A stretch of 64,000 nucleotides of DNA from positions 282,225 through 346,224 of the forward strand of contig NZ_MKTR01000002.1 in assembly GCF_001898325.1 (NCBI RefSeq). Reading direction: 5' to 3'. Both the position numbers and the translations under genes were made by a program. This DNA comes from Microbacterium sp. 67-17. Lineage in GTDB: Bacteria > Actinomycetota > Actinomycetes > Actinomycetales > Microbacteriaceae. Shown here in pieces: positions 41,610-51,561 of this stretch (position 1 is the stretch's first letter; the number at the start of each line of letters is the position of its first letter). The notes under the pieces are model-generated. The model was not told the origin of the DNA and made no database searches. It saw only the letters and a program-made list of their open reading frames with translations.

Positions 41610-43163
41610 TCAGTACAACTGGAACAGCTGAGAGGCGATCGCGCCCAGATCGGCGTTGGCCTGAAGAACCGCCTGCACCTCGGTGATCGGGACATCATTG
41701 ACGAACACCGCGAAGGCGAGGTGCCGGCCGGAGGCGGCATCCAGATATCCGGCGAGCGCCTTGGTCTCCAGGAGGTAGGGAGTATCGGTTCCGGGTCCGA
41801 CGAGTGTGCCGGTCTTCGCGTGGGCAGACCCGATCGCGGGGTCGCCCTCGGGCAGGACGTTCGCCAGGGAGCCGTCGACCCCGAGGATCGGCGTGGATTC
41901 GAGGAACGTCGTGAAGTACGGCGCACCGGTCAGGGAAACCAGATACGAGGTCATTGCCGCCGGGGTGATGCGGTTTCCGGGCAGGCCCTGACCGTCCGCG
42001 ATGACGACGTCATCCGGACCGAGGCCCGCCGCTTCGAGCACGCTCATCTGCCGCGCGAGACCGGCTTCCAGGGTGCGCTCGCCCTCCTGCACAGCCAGGA
42101 GGAGGGGAAGTTGATTTGCGCCGAGGTTGTGGCTGACCTTATTGATCAGGCGGGCGGTCTCCGAGAACGGCGGCGAGGTGAACGTGGCGATCGGGGTCGC
42201 TTGATCGAGTTCTGATGACGGAGGCAGCGTGGCAGAGCTCGGTGATACCGGGTCGGCCTCGACGGTGACGCCCGCCCGCGCCAGCGCTTCGATGAACAAG
42301 GTCCGGGCCCACGCCGCCGGCTCAGGAACCTGATACGTCTGCACCACGGGGTCAACGCCCAGGGGTACCGTCCCGGTGGCGGTGAGGATGCCGTCCCTCT
42401 CGGTGATCGTGATGTCGATCCCGCTGTCGGCGTCCGCCGTGCTCACCTGGTTCGCGAGGGAGTAGGCAGCGGTCTCGGGTCGCGAGCGCGCGGTCGTGGG
42501 ATCGCCGACCTCCTGGCCGGGTGTGAAGACGATGTCCACCAGATTGTCGTTGACCACGATCGGTGAGATTGGGACTCCGTCCAACACGACGGGATCCCAC
42601 AGCCTGTCGTCAACGAGGACGTCTCCCGTGACGGTACGGATGCCGGACACAGCGACCTGCTGCGCAAGATCGTCGAGGCCCGTCAGCGGGTCTTCGGGGG
42701 TGAGAGTTGCCAGTCCCGGGAGGACGTTCGCGTCATAGTGGTCGAAGATCGGCACATCGAGGGTGCCGTCGGGCAGCGTCCGACCCCCGAGGGTGAGGTC
42801 TCCGGAGCCGCGCAGGATGAGATCTCCCTCGAGAATGCCGTTCCCGACGGTGCCAGCGGCGATGACGGGGGTCGTGAACGTCGCGTCTGCGCCCAGCAGG
42901 TCGAGGGCTGCGGTGACGGACAGGACCTTCGCGGTGGACCCCGTGAGGAACTGGTCGTCGGGGTTCACCGCGATGAGCGTCTCGCCGCTGTCGATATCGA
43001 TCACCGACATTCCCCAGCGACCGCCGTCGTAGAGCGGTTGGTCCATGATTGCCGCGATGGTCGGCGGCACGTCGGCGTCGGAGGTAGCGGTGCAGGCGGC
43101 GACTGACGTGGCGACGCACACGATCGCCGCAACGGTCACCGTGCGTCGGGTACGACGGAGCAT
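41610..43163 (-). CDS. dacB: D-alanyl-D-alanine carboxypeptidase/endopeptidase, DacB (PBP4, S13) family lipoprotein
   Basis: 517 residues. Trims or cleaves peptidoglycan cross-links outside the cell. The three active-site motifs are SxxK (STAK at about 76-79), SxN (SHN in LINKVSHNLGANQ) and KTG (in SAHAKTGTLVG). The N-terminus has a lipobox ending at Cys24 (SVAAC). The large insert domain between SxxK and SxN (with RGSGDLTLGG and DVLVDDRLWD) is typical of S13. A TAGACT box lies seven bases before the ATG and no ribosome site is seen, so a leaderless mRNA is likely. Confidence 0.94.
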   Translation of the reverse strand: MLRRTRRTVTVAAIVCVATSVAACTATSDADVPPTIAAIMDQPLYDGGRWGMSVIDIDSGETLIAVNPDDQFLTGSTAKVLSVTAALDLLGADATFTTPVIAAGTVGNGILEGDLILRGSGDLTLGGRTLPDGTLDVPIFDHYDANVLPGLATLTPEDPLTGLDDLAQQVAVSGIRTVTGDVLVDDRLWDPVVLDGVPISPIVVNDNLVDIVFTPGQEVGDPTTARSRPETAAYSLANQVSTADADSGIDITITERDGILTATGTVPLGVDPVVQTYQVPEPAAWARTLFIEALARAGVTVEADPVSPSSATLPPSSELDQATPIATFTSPPFSETARLINKVSHNLGANQLPLLLAVQEGERTLEAGLARQMSVLEAAGLGPDDVVIADGQGLPGNRITPAAMTSYLVSLTGAPYFTTFLESTPILGVDGSLANVLPEGDPAIGSAHAKTGTLVGPGTDTPYLLETKALAGYLDAASGRHLAFAVFVNDVPITEVQAVLQANADLGAIASQLFQLY

Positions 43164-43222
43164 GGGACGGAGTCTATCGAGGCGCCTTCACCACCCGACC
43201 CTGGCGGTGTTCCAGGCGGGTA

Positions 43223-43252
43223 CGCTTTCCATGTACTAAGACATGGAAAGCG
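43223..43252. promoter_or_regulatory. Perfect 12-bp inverted repeat upstream of ABC exporter
   Basis: CGCTTTCCATGT-ACTAAG-ACATGGAAAGCG. It lies 18 bases before the exporter ATG and overlaps a TACTAA -10-like box. It is a strong candidate operator for a MarR- or PadR-type regulator, which is not encoded next to it. Confidence 0.65.
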
Positions 43253-43270
43253 CCGGACGGGAGAGCGCGG

Positions 43271-45139
43271 ATGAGCATGATGCGCGGAGGCTTCGGGGGT
43301 GGTCTCACTCGAGGGGCAGACGAGCGGACGCAGCGGGAGCGCAACGCGCAGGCGCCGCACATCCCGCACCTCGGCCGGCGCATCGTCGCGCTGTTCTCGC
43401 CGTACCGGGGGCGCCTGAGCATCACTGCGGTTCTGGTCATCCTGAGTGCTGCCCTCGGCGTCATCCCGGCGCTCCTGGTCGAGCAGGTCTTCGACCTCGC
43501 GTTGTTCCCGGCATCCGGCGGACCTGACATCCCGCTGCTGATCGAGCTCGTCGCACTCATGATCGGGCTGTTCGTGCTGTCTGCGGGACTGAACGTCGTG
43601 CAGACGTGGCTGACCTCGTCGGTGGGAAACCGCGTCACCGGCGACCTGCGGGTCCGGCTCTTCCAGCACCTGCAATCGATGGAGCTCGCGTTCTTCACGC
43701 GCACGAAGACGGGAGTCATCCAGTCGCGGCTTCAAAACGATGTGGGCGGGGTCGCGAGCGTCCTGACCAACACGTTCACCTCGATACTCGGCAACAGTGT
43801 CACCGTCATCGCGTCGCTCGTGGCGATGATCATCATCGACTGGCGGCTGACGCTCGTGGCGGTCGTCATGCTGCCGGTGCTCGTGGTCGTTCAGCGCCGC
43901 GTCGGCCAGGTGCGCGCTCGCATCGCGGCGCAGGCCCAGGAATCACTGTCGACGCTCACCGCTATGACCCAGGAGTCGCTCTCGGTCTCGGGCATCATGC
44001 TGACGAGCTCGTTCAATCGCGCGGACTACGAGACCGGTCGCTACGCCGACGAGACCTCGCGTCAGGTCTCGCTGCAGATCCGGCAGGCGATGAGCGGGCA
44101 GGGCTTCTTCGCGGTCGTCGGCGTCATCATGTCGGCAGTCCCGGCGGTCATCTACCTTCTCGCGGGCGTGTTCATCACGGGCGGCGTCGACATCACGGCC
44201 GGCGCGATCGTGGCCTTCACCGCCGTGCAGGGGCGCCTGCTCTTTCCGCTCATGGCGCTCATGCGGGTTGCGCTCGACGTCCAGACCTCGATGGCATTGT
44301 TCGCCCGCATCTTCGAGTACCTCGACCTCAAGCCCGCGATCGTTGACGCACCGGATGCGATCGACGTCGGCGTGGCGCCGGGGCCGGTCGGCCGCGTCGA
44401 GTTCCGTGACGTCTCGTTCCGCTACCCCGGCGCAGGAGAGGATGCGGCGACCCTGCATGATGTCTCCTTCGTTGCCGAACCCGGTCAGCACATCGCCTTC
44501 GTCGGCTCCAGCGGCGCAGGCAAGACGACGATCCTCTACCTCGCGCCGCGCATGTATGAGGCGTCGTCGGGTGCTGTGCTGTTCGCCGGCGCCGACGTTC
44601 GAGATCTCCGCCGGGAGTCGCTGCTCGACAGCGTGGGGATCGTCTCGCAAGAGACGTATCTCTTCCACGCGTCGATTCGCGAGAACCTGCTGTACGCGAA
44701 GCCGGAGGCCTCTCCCGACGAGCTCGAGGAAGCATGCCGCGGCGCGCATATTCATCACGTCATCGAGTCCTTCCCCGACGGCTACGACACGATCGTGGGC
44801 GAGCGGGGCTATCGCCTGTCCGGTGGCGAGAAGCAACGGATCGCGATCGCGCGGGTGCTGCTGAAGAACCCACCCGTCCTCCTTCTGGATGAGGCGACCA
44901 GCGCGCTCGACACCGTCTCGGAACGGACCGTGCAGCAGGCGTTGGATGCCGCGGCGCAGGGCCGCACGACCCTGACGATCGCGCACCGCATTTCGACGAT
45001 CGTCGCCGCCGACGTCATCCACGTCGTGGAGGCGGGACGCATTATCGAAAGCGGCACGCACGCCCAGCTCCTCGCGGCTGGCGGCGCGTATGCGCGACTT
45101 GTCGCGCACCAGCAGGAGAGTGCCCTTTCCGTGATCTGA
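43271..45139 (+). CDS. ABC transporter, fused permease and ATPase (exporter type)
   Basis: 622 residues, a half-size exporter that would dimerise. A six-segment transmembrane domain spans about 40-340, with ATPase at about 375-600: Walker A GSSGAGKTTIL, signature LSGGEKQRIAIARVLL, Walker B VLLLDEATSALD, and switch His in IAHRISTI. Resembles multidrug/lipid exporters of the MsbA/LmrA class. It is alone on its strand with a perfect inverted repeat in the promoter, suggesting inducible efflux. Confidence 0.94.
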   Translation: MSMMRGGFGGGLTRGADERTQRERNAQAPHIPHLGRRIVALFSPYRGRLSITAVLVILSAALGVIPALLVEQVFDLALFPASGGPDIPLLIELVALMIGLFVLSAGLNVVQTWLTSSVGNRVTGDLRVRLFQHLQSMELAFFTRTKTGVIQSRLQNDVGGVASVLTNTFTSILGNSVTVIASLVAMIIIDWRLTLVAVVMLPVLVVVQRRVGQVRARIAAQAQESLSTLTAMTQESLSVSGIMLTSSFNRADYETGRYADETSRQVSLQIRQAMSGQGFFAVVGVIMSAVPAVIYLLAGVFITGGVDITAGAIVAFTAVQGRLLFPLMALMRVALDVQTSMALFARIFEYLDLKPAIVDAPDAIDVGVAPGPVGRVEFRDVSFRYPGAGEDAATLHDVSFVAEPGQHIAFVGSSGAGKTTILYLAPRMYEASSGAVLFAGADVRDLRRESLLDSVGIVSQETYLFHASIRENLLYAKPEASPDELEEACRGAHIHHVIESFPDGYDTIVGERGYRLSGGEKQRIAIARVLLKNPPVLLLDEATSALDTVSERTVQQALDAAAQGRTTLTIAHRISTIVAADVIHVVEAGRIIESGTHAQLLAAGGAYARLVAHQQESALSVI

Positions 45140-45219
45140 CGGTTGCCGTCGGCCGCCGGCGCTGGGAAGCTGAGAGCGTGCGCGTTTGGGTGCGCGCCTC
45201 GCCCATGGAGGAACACACG

Positions 45220-45438
45220 ATGGCTGGCAAGTTCGATCTGAACACGACCACTCTCGGGCAGTTGCTCGATGACCCGGAGGCGCGCGCGATCATCGACGAA
45301 CTGGTTCCCGAGCTTCCGACACACCCCATGGTCGGGATGGCGAAGGGTATGCCTGTGAACACCGTGCTGACCTTCGCGGGCGGCCAGGTCGACCCCGAGA
45401 TCGTGGCGCAACTGAAAGCGCGCATCGGCGCACTCTGA
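45220..45438 (+). CDS. Small protein of unknown function
   Basis: 72 residues. The ATG at 45220 has GGAGGAAC upstream, so translation is likely. The sequence, with DPEARAIIDELVPELPTHPM and MAKGMPVNTVLTFAGG, looks like a compact helical fold; similar segments are seen at the C-terminal end of some actinobacterial glycosidases, but this is from memory. It stands between the ABC exporter and the arabinose regulator. Confidence 0.7.
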   Translation: MAGKFDLNTTTLGQLLDDPEARAIIDELVPELPTHPMVGMAKGMPVNTVLTFAGGQVDPEIVAQLKARIGAL

Positions 45439-45490
45439 CCGTCCCGCCTTCGTCATCGGTGGGCGCAGCGCAGCAGTACGCTGAGGGCCC

Positions 45491-46495
45491 ATGAGCGATG
45501 TCACCCGTCCGGCGCGTCCTGCCGGGGTGCGCGAGGTAGCCCGGCTGGCGGGAGTATCGACACAGACGGTGTCGCGGGTCATCAACAACTACCCGAACAT
45601 CCGGCCCGAGACGCGGATGCGTGTGCTCGAGGCCATGCGAGCACTCGACTACCGGGTCAACAACGCCGCGCGAGCGCTCGGCACGGCATCCACGCGCACC
45701 ATCGGGGTCATCGCAACGGATGCCACCCTCTACGGCCCCACGGTGGGAATCGCGGCTCTCGCCGAAGCCGCTCGGGAGGCGGGCCTGTGGATCGCGACTG
45801 CCTACGCTGATGCCAGCGATCCGGCCGCGATCGACGGAGCGATAGCCCACGTGCTCGCTCAAGGCATCGACGGGCTCGTGCTCGTTGCCCCGCACGCGCG
45901 GATGGTTGCCGCACTGCGCGAAAGGGAGCTGGGCGTGCCGGTCGCCGCGCTGCACGCAGACGAGGGCGCAGGAGCGCAACACGAAGGCGCAGCGCTCGCT
46001 GCGGCACACCTCGTGGGCCTCGGACACCGACGGATCGGGCGTCTCGGCGGGCCCGTCGACTGGCTTGAAGAGGCATCTCGTGCCCAGGGCGCCGAGGCGG
46101 GACTCCATCGTGCCGGCCTGTCCCTCACCCATGAGTGGCGGGGAGACTGGTCAGCTCGATCCGGCGCGGACCGCGCCGCGGAGGTCGCTGCCGCGGTGCA
46201 GGCCGGTGAACTGACCGCGATCCTTGCCGCGAACGACCAGATGGCGCTGGGGCTCATGGCAGGGCTCGCCGGGAGCGGCATCCGGGTTCCGAACGATCTC
46301 GCGGTCGTCGGCTTCGATGACAACCCGGATGCGGCGTTCTATGCGCCCGCGCTCACCACGGTTCGCGTTGATGTGCTCGGTGACGCGCGCCGCTGCGTCG
46401 CCGAGGTGACGGGGAGCTCGACCGGGGGGCTCAGCACAGCGTCGGCTCCGGCTCAGCTCGTCATCCGGGCCTCGAGTGCCCCGCTGACGACCTGA
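45491..46495 (+). CDS. LacI family transcriptional regulator (arabinose locus)
   Basis: 334 residues. N-terminal HTH VREVARLAGVSTQTVSRVINN and hinge helix RALGTAS, then the periplasmic-binding-type sugar domain (TIGVIATDATLYGPT, AAHLVGLGHRRIGRLGG, VVGFDDNPDAA). It lies upstream of araD-araB-araA in the same direction. The 14-bp palindrome at 46543-46556 is its probable operator. A TACGCT box lies eight bases before the ATG, and no ribosome site is present. Confidence 0.92.
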   Translation: MSDVTRPARPAGVREVARLAGVSTQTVSRVINNYPNIRPETRMRVLEAMRALDYRVNNAARALGTASTRTIGVIATDATLYGPTVGIAALAEAAREAGLWIATAYADASDPAAIDGAIAHVLAQGIDGLVLVAPHARMVAALRERELGVPVAALHADEGAGAQHEGAALAAAHLVGLGHRRIGRLGGPVDWLEEASRAQGAEAGLHRAGLSLTHEWRGDWSARSGADRAAEVAAAVQAGELTAILAANDQMALGLMAGLAGSGIRVPNDLAVVGFDDNPDAAFYAPALTTVRVDVLGDARRCVAEVTGSSTGGLSTASAPAQLVIRASSAPLTT

Positions 46496-46542
46496 CCTCC
46501 CGGGGCATAGTGCTGCGACGGGCAAGACTGGCGGATCCCAAG

Positions 46543-46556
46543 TGTTACCGGTAACA
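46543..46556. promoter_or_regulatory. LacI-type operator before araD
   Basis: Perfect 14-bp palindrome TGTTACCGGTAACA, with the central CG typical of LacI-family sites. It lies 65 bases before the araD start. Confidence 0.8.
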
Positions 46557-46620
46557 TTCGGGGCGTGCCCAGTCGGTGCAGACAAGCGCGACGACGAGGG
46601 TGTCTCGGAAGGATTCATCG

Positions 46621-47343
46621 ATGACCGAAATCGACAGTGCCCAGTTCGACAGTGCCGTCAGCGAAGCGATCGCTCGGGTCCGTGCCGATGTCGCGGCGTT
46701 GCACTCCGAACTGGTTCGCTACGGACTGATCGTCTGGACCGGCGGGAACGTCTCGGGTCGCGTTCCCGGCGCTGACCTGTTCGTCATCAAGCCCTCGGGT
46801 GTCTCGTACGACGATCTGGCCCCCGAGAACATGATTCTCTGCGACCTCGACGGCAACGTCGTTCCCGGCAGTGTGGGAAGTGAACGCTCGCCCTCGAGCG
46901 ACACCGCCGCTCACGCCTACGTGTACCGCCACATGCCCGAGGTCGGCGGGGTCGTTCACACCCACTCGACGTACGCCGTCGCGTGGGCAGCGCGCGGAGA
47001 AGAGATCCCGTGCGTCGTCACGGCGATGGCCGATGAGTTCGGCGGGCCGATCCCGATCGGCCCGTTCGCGATCATCGGCGACGACTCGATCGGCCGCGGC
47101 ATCGTGGAGACACTGCGTGGTCACCGCTCACGCGGGGTCCTCATGCAAAACCACGGACCCTTCACGATCGGGTCGAGCGCGAAGGATGCCGTGAAGGCCG
47201 CCGTCATGCTCGAAGATGTCGCCCGCACCGTGCACATCGCGAAGCAGGCGGGGCCGCTCATCCCGATTCCGCAGGAGGCGATCGACAGCCTGTACAACCG
47301 CTACCAGAACGTGTACGGCCAGTCGACGGACGATCGCCGATGA
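46621..47343 (+). CDS. araD: L-ribulose-5-phosphate 4-epimerase
   Basis: 240 residues, class II aldolase/epimerase family. Makes D-xylulose 5-phosphate from L-ribulose 5-phosphate. Seen: WTGGNVSGRVPGADLFVIKPSG, SSDTAAHAYVYRHMPEVGGVVHTHS with the zinc His residues, and MQNHGPFTIG. GGAAGG upstream of the ATG. First gene of araD-araB-araA. Confidence 0.94.
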   Translation: MTEIDSAQFDSAVSEAIARVRADVAALHSELVRYGLIVWTGGNVSGRVPGADLFVIKPSGVSYDDLAPENMILCDLDGNVVPGSVGSERSPSSDTAAHAYVYRHMPEVGGVVHTHSTYAVAWAARGEEIPCVVTAMADEFGGPIPIGPFAIIGDDSIGRGIVETLRGHRSRGVLMQNHGPFTIGSSAKDAVKAAVMLEDVARTVHIAKQAGPLIPIPQEAIDSLYNRYQNVYGQSTDDRR

Positions 47344-48950
47344 GCGCCCTGAATACGGAAGAAGGCCGCGAAGCGATCGCTGCCGGGCGAGCGAGCCTGG
47401 GGATCGAGCTCGGCTCGACCCGCATCAAAGCCTGCCTCGTCGACGAGCGTGGACGGGTGCTCGCGGTCGGCAGCCACGAGTGGGAGAACAGTTACGTCGA
47501 TCGGGTGTGGACCTACCCCCTCGATGAGGTGTGGGCGGGCATCCAGGCTGCGTACGCGGCGCTCGGCATCCGGGTTAAGCACACCTACGGGATTGTGATC
47601 GAGTCCCTCGCGAGCATCGGCATCTCGGCCATGATGCACGGATACCTGGCCTTCGACGCCCACGACCAGGTGCTCGTGCCGTTCCGCACCTGGCGCAACA
47701 CCAACACGGGTGCTGCAGCGAGCGAGCTCAGCGCCCTGTTCGGTGTGAACATCCCGCTTCGCTGGTCGATCGCCCACTATCGGCAGGCGATGCTGGATGC
47801 CGAGCCACACGTCGGCGCCATCGACCATCTCACGACGCTCGCCGGCTACGTCCACACTGCTCTGACCGGCCGCCGTGTGCTCGGTGTCGGCGACGCGTCG
47901 GGCATGTTCCCCATTGATCCGGCCACCGGCAGCTATGACGCTGACCTCGTGTCGCGCTTCGATGCCCTAGCCGGCGACGCCGCGCCGCGTCGCCTCCTCG
48001 AGGTGCTCCCGACCGTCCTGCCGGCCGGCGCCGAGGCGGGGGAGCTCACCGCCGAGGGTGCCGCACTGCTGGACCCGACCGGGGCGCTGCGGCCCGGCGC
48101 GGTGTTCTGCCCACCCGAGGGTGATGCGGGTACCGGCATGGTCGCGACCAACGCCGTCGCCCCCCGCACCGGAAACGTCAGCGCGGGCACGAGCATCTTC
48201 GCGATGATCGTCCTCGAGCATCCGCTGTCGGCCGCGCACGACGAGCTCGATATCGTCACGACTCCCGCCGGTGACCCCGTCGCGATGGTGCACTGCAACA
48301 ACGGCGCCTCGGAGCTTGCCGCGTGGGTGGGTGTCTTCCAGCGCTTCGCGGACCTCATCGGCTCCCCGCTGCCGCCCGACTCGGTGTACGAGGCCCTGTT
48401 CACCGAGGCGCTCACCGCCGCACCGGATGCCGGGGGCATCCTCTCGTACAACCACCTCTCCGGCGAGCCCATTGCGGGCCTCGACGAGGGCCGACCCCTG
48501 GTCATCCGCACCCCCGACAGCCAGCTCACGCTGGCGAACTTCCTGCGCTCGCAGCTGGCGGGAGTGTTCGCGACGCTGAGCCTCGGGATGCAGGTGCTCG
48601 ATGACGAGGGCGTCGAGGTCGACCGGATGCTCGCGCACGGCGGCATCTTCCGCACCGCCGGTGTCGCCCAGCGGGTGCTCGCCGCCGCGCTCGATACCGC
48701 TGTGTCGGTCGAGCGGCATGCCTCCGAAGGTGGAGCCTGGGGCATTGCGGTGCTTGCCGCGTACACCGCGGCCCGCCACGCGGGTGCAACTGACGCATCG
48801 CTTGCGGCGTACCTCGATGCCGTCGCTTTTGCTGATGCCGAGTTCGCCACGGTTGTTCCCGACCCCGCTGAGGTGGTCGGCTACACCTCCTACATCGACC
48901 GATACCGCGCGGGCCTTGCCGCCGAGCGTGCAGCCGTGACCGCCCTCTAG
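47340..48950 (+). CDS. araB: Ribulokinase-like FGGY family kinase
   Basis: 536 residues. Phosphorylates L-ribulose. FGGY features: ASLGIELGSTRIKACLVD phosphate loop, GYLAFDAHDQVLVPFRTWRN, GNVSAGTSIFAMIVLEHPL and the late MLAHGGIFRTAGVAQRVLA adenosine site. The start overlaps the araD stop (ATGA). It is somewhat unlike the E. coli AraB length (566), but context fixes the role. Confidence 0.92.
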   Translation: MSALNTEEGREAIAAGRASLGIELGSTRIKACLVDERGRVLAVGSHEWENSYVDRVWTYPLDEVWAGIQAAYAALGIRVKHTYGIVIESLASIGISAMMHGYLAFDAHDQVLVPFRTWRNTNTGAAASELSALFGVNIPLRWSIAHYRQAMLDAEPHVGAIDHLTTLAGYVHTALTGRRVLGVGDASGMFPIDPATGSYDADLVSRFDALAGDAAPRRLLEVLPTVLPAGAEAGELTAEGAALLDPTGALRPGAVFCPPEGDAGTGMVATNAVAPRTGNVSAGTSIFAMIVLEHPLSAAHDELDIVTTPAGDPVAMVHCNNGASELAAWVGVFQRFADLIGSPLPPDSVYEALFTEALTAAPDAGGILSYNHLSGEPIAGLDEGRPLVIRTPDSQLTLANFLRSQLAGVFATLSLGMQVLDDEGVEVDRMLAHGGIFRTAGVAQRVLAAALDTAVSVERHASEGGAWGIAVLAAYTAARHAGATDASLAAYLDAVAFADAEFATVVPDPAEVVGYTSYIDRYRAGLAAERAAVTAL

Positions 48951-48980
48951 CTCCCCACCCCTCATCGAAGAAGGATCCTC

Positions 48981-50483
48981 ATGACTTCTCTCAACACGTT
49001 CGCGACCCGCGAGGTCTGGTTCGTCACCGGCAGTCAGAACCTCTACGGCGAAGAGACTCTCCGCCAGGTCGCCGAGCAGTCCCAGGCTGTTGCTGCAGGG
49101 CTCTCGGAGCTGCCCATCCGCGTCGTCTGGAAGCCCGTACTGAAGGATGCCGACAGCATCCGTCGCCTGGCACTCGAGGTGAACGCCCGTGACGAGGTCA
49201 TCGGGATCATCGCGTGGATGCACACCTTCAGCCCCGCCAAGATGTGGATCGGCGGGCTCGATGCGCTGCAGAAGCCACTCTTGCACCTGCACACGCAGGC
49301 CAACGTCGAGCTGCCGTGGAGCGAGATCGACTTCGATTTCATGAACCTCAACCAGGCTGCCCACGGCGACCGGGAGTTCGGGTACATCCAGACTCGCCTG
49401 GGCGTTCCTCGCAAGACCGTCGTCGGGCACGTGTCGAACCCGGCAGTTCGCGGTCAGATCGAGACGTGGCAGCGCGCAGCCGCCGGCCTTGCCGCCGCGC
49501 GTTCGCTGAAGCTCGCGCGCTTCGGAGACAACATGCGCTACGTCGCCGTCACCGAGGGTGACAAGACGGAGGCTGAGATCCGCTTCGGCGTGCAGGTCAA
49601 CACGTGGGGCGTCAATGAACTCGCGGATGCCGTGGCTGCCGCATCCGACGCGCAGATCGACGCCCTCATCGACGAGTACGAAGAGCTCTATGAGATCGTC
49701 CCTGAACTGCGCCGCGACGGGGACCGCCACCAGTCGCTGCGTGACGGGGCGGCGATCGAGGTCGGGCTGCGCTCGTTCCTGGAGGCCGGCGGTTTCGGCG
49801 CCTTCACGACGAGCTTCGAAGATCTCGGTGCGCTCAAGCAGCTGCCCGGTCTTGCCGTCCAGCGCCTCATGGCCGAGGGATACGGATTCGGCGCCGAGGG
49901 CGACTGGAAGACCGCGATCCTCGTGCACGTCGCGAACGTGATGGGCGAGGGGCTTCCCGGCGGCGCAAGCCTCATGGAGGACTACACCTACGACCTCGTC
50001 CCCGGCGACGAGAAAATCCTGGGTGCGCACATGCTCGAGGTCGCTCCGACCCTGTCGAGCCAGAAGGCCAGCCTGGAGATCCACCCGCTGGGCATCGGCG
50101 GCAAGGACGACCCGGTGCGCCTGGTCTTCACTGCCGACCCCGGCCCCGCCGTCGTCGTCGCGATGAGCGACATGCGCGACAGGTTCCGCCTGGTCGCCAA
50201 TGTCGTCCAGAACGTCGCAGCGCCCGATCTTCCCAAGCTCCCCGTCGGGCGGGCCATCTGGAAGCCGGCGCCCGACTTCGCCACTTCGGCGGCGTGCTGG
50301 CTGACGGCGGGAGCCGCCCACCACACCGTGATGTCCACAGCTGTCGGCATCGAGGTGTTCCGCGACTTCGCCGAACTTGCCGAGACAGAGCTGCTCGTCA
50401 TCGACGAAGACACCACGGTGCGTGGCTTCCAGAAGGAAGTTCGTTGGAACCAGGCTTACTACCGCCTCGCCCAGGGTCTGTGA
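48981..50483 (+). CDS. araA: L-arabinose isomerase
   Basis: 500 residues, the family length. Converts L-arabinose to L-ribulose with a metal cofactor. Start [17 protein letters not shown] is diagnostic; [27 protein letters not shown] and MEDYTYDL...[13 protein letters not shown] are present. GAAGGATC ribosome site before the ATG. Third gene of the operon. Confidence 0.97.
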   Translation: MTSLNTFATREVWFVTGSQNLYGEETLRQVAEQSQAVAAGLSELPIRVVWKPVLKDADSIRRLALEVNARDEVIGIIAWMHTFSPAKMWIGGLDALQKPLLHLHTQANVELPWSEIDFDFMNLNQAAHGDREFGYIQTRLGVPRKTVVGHVSNPAVRGQIETWQRAAAGLAAARSLKLARFGDNMRYVAVTEGDKTEAEIRFGVQVNTWGVNELADAVAAASDAQIDALIDEYEELYEIVPELRRDGDRHQSLRDGAAIEVGLRSFLEAGGFGAFTTSFEDLGALKQLPGLAVQRLMAEGYGFGAEGDWKTAILVHVANVMGEGLPGGASLMEDYTYDLVPGDEKILGAHMLEVAPTLSSQKASLEIHPLGIGGKDDPVRLVFTADPGPAVVVAMSDMRDRFRLVANVVQNVAAPDLPKLPVGRAIWKPAPDFATSAACWLTAGAAHHTVMSTAVGIEVFRDFAELAETELLVIDEDTTVRGFQKEVRWNQAYYRLAQGL

Positions 50484-50554
50484 GCAGCGCTGCCCCTGTG
50501 AGCGACCCCGGCGCCGCGGCACCAGCGACGCCGGGGGTCAGGCAGACTGGCGAT

Positions 50555-51517
50555 ATGAATGATGAGTCCGCGGCCGTGATCCCGGCATCCGGAACGCAGT
50601 ACACGATCACCGCTGGCGACTACGAGGCCACGATCGCAAGCGTCGGCGCGACCCTTCGAAGCCTCACCTACCGTGGCCGCGATCTTGTCGTACCGTTCGA
50701 GCCCGACATCGTCCGACCGTCCTTCCGCGGTGCCACGCTTGCGCCCTGGCCCAACCGCATCGTGGACGGTCGCTACGTGCTCCGGGGCCGTTCGTACGAG
50801 GTGGCTCTCACCGAACCGGGGCGCGGCCAGGCCCTCCACGGCCTCGCATCCTGGCTGGACTTCGCGCCCGTCGAGACGGCGGAGAGCTGGGTGACCCTCG
50901 GAGCCACGATCGAACCGCAGCAGGGGTATCCCTGGCGGATCCGTGTCGAGACGACGTTCGCGACCGGGGCGGACGGTCTCACTCAGCGGGTGAAGGCGAC
51001 CAATCTGAGCCGCGACTTCGCGCCGTGGGGCACGGGTCCGCATCCGTATCTTCTCGCCCCGGGGACCCTGGATGACTGGATCTTCACGCTTCCGGCGTCC
51101 CAGGTGCTCACGGTCACCCCCGACCGGCTCTCTCCGGTCGGACTCCAGTCGGTGACTGCGGATGCCGAACGCTTCGATTTCCGTGAACCGCGGACCCTCG
51201 GTGCTGTCATGATCGACCACGCCTACACGGATCTCGTGCGCGACCGCGACGGACTCGTGACAGTGCGGGTGACCGATGCTCAGGGTGAGGGCACGTCGAT
51301 CACGTGGGACGCGCGATGCCCCTGGGTTCAGATCCACACGGCCGACCGGCCTGGCGGGCCGGCGGCTCCCGGGCACCGAGCGGGTCTCGCTGTAGAACCG
51401 ATGACGTGCGCCCCCGACGCCTTCAACGATGAGAGCTACCCGTTCGACACGGGGCTCGCCGTGATTGCACCGGGTGATGCTCACAAGGCGTCGTGGCGAA
51501 TCTCTGCCCTTTCCTGA
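50555..51517 (+). CDS. Aldose 1-epimerase family protein
   Basis: 320 residues. Galactose-mutarotase-like fold: FRGATLAPWPNRIVDGRY, GLASWLDFAPVE, GPHPYLLAP with the catalytic His, and a late AVEPMTCAPDAFND with the catalytic Glu. It likely interconverts arabinose anomers. A CAGACT box lies six bases before the ATG, so it may have its own leaderless transcript. Confidence 0.92.
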   Translation: MNDESAAVIPASGTQYTITAGDYEATIASVGATLRSLTYRGRDLVVPFEPDIVRPSFRGATLAPWPNRIVDGRYVLRGRSYEVALTEPGRGQALHGLASWLDFAPVETAESWVTLGATIEPQQGYPWRIRVETTFATGADGLTQRVKATNLSRDFAPWGTGPHPYLLAPGTLDDWIFTLPASQVLTVTPDRLSPVGLQSVTADAERFDFREPRTLGAVMIDHAYTDLVRDRDGLVTVRVTDAQGEGTSITWDARCPWVQIHTADRPGGPAAPGHRAGLAVEPMTCAPDAFNDESYPFDTGLAVIAPGDAHKASWRISALS

Positions 51518-51561
51518 GAGTTAGCTGGAAGAGAACGCGGCATTCCCTCTAGGCTGTGGCC

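Noticed and set aside
47967-50522. An 851-residue open frame on the minus strand across araB and araA
   Set aside because: It is a mirror of two well-supported genes in GC-rich DNA; the translation is rich in Arg, Gly, Asp and Glu with no family signal.
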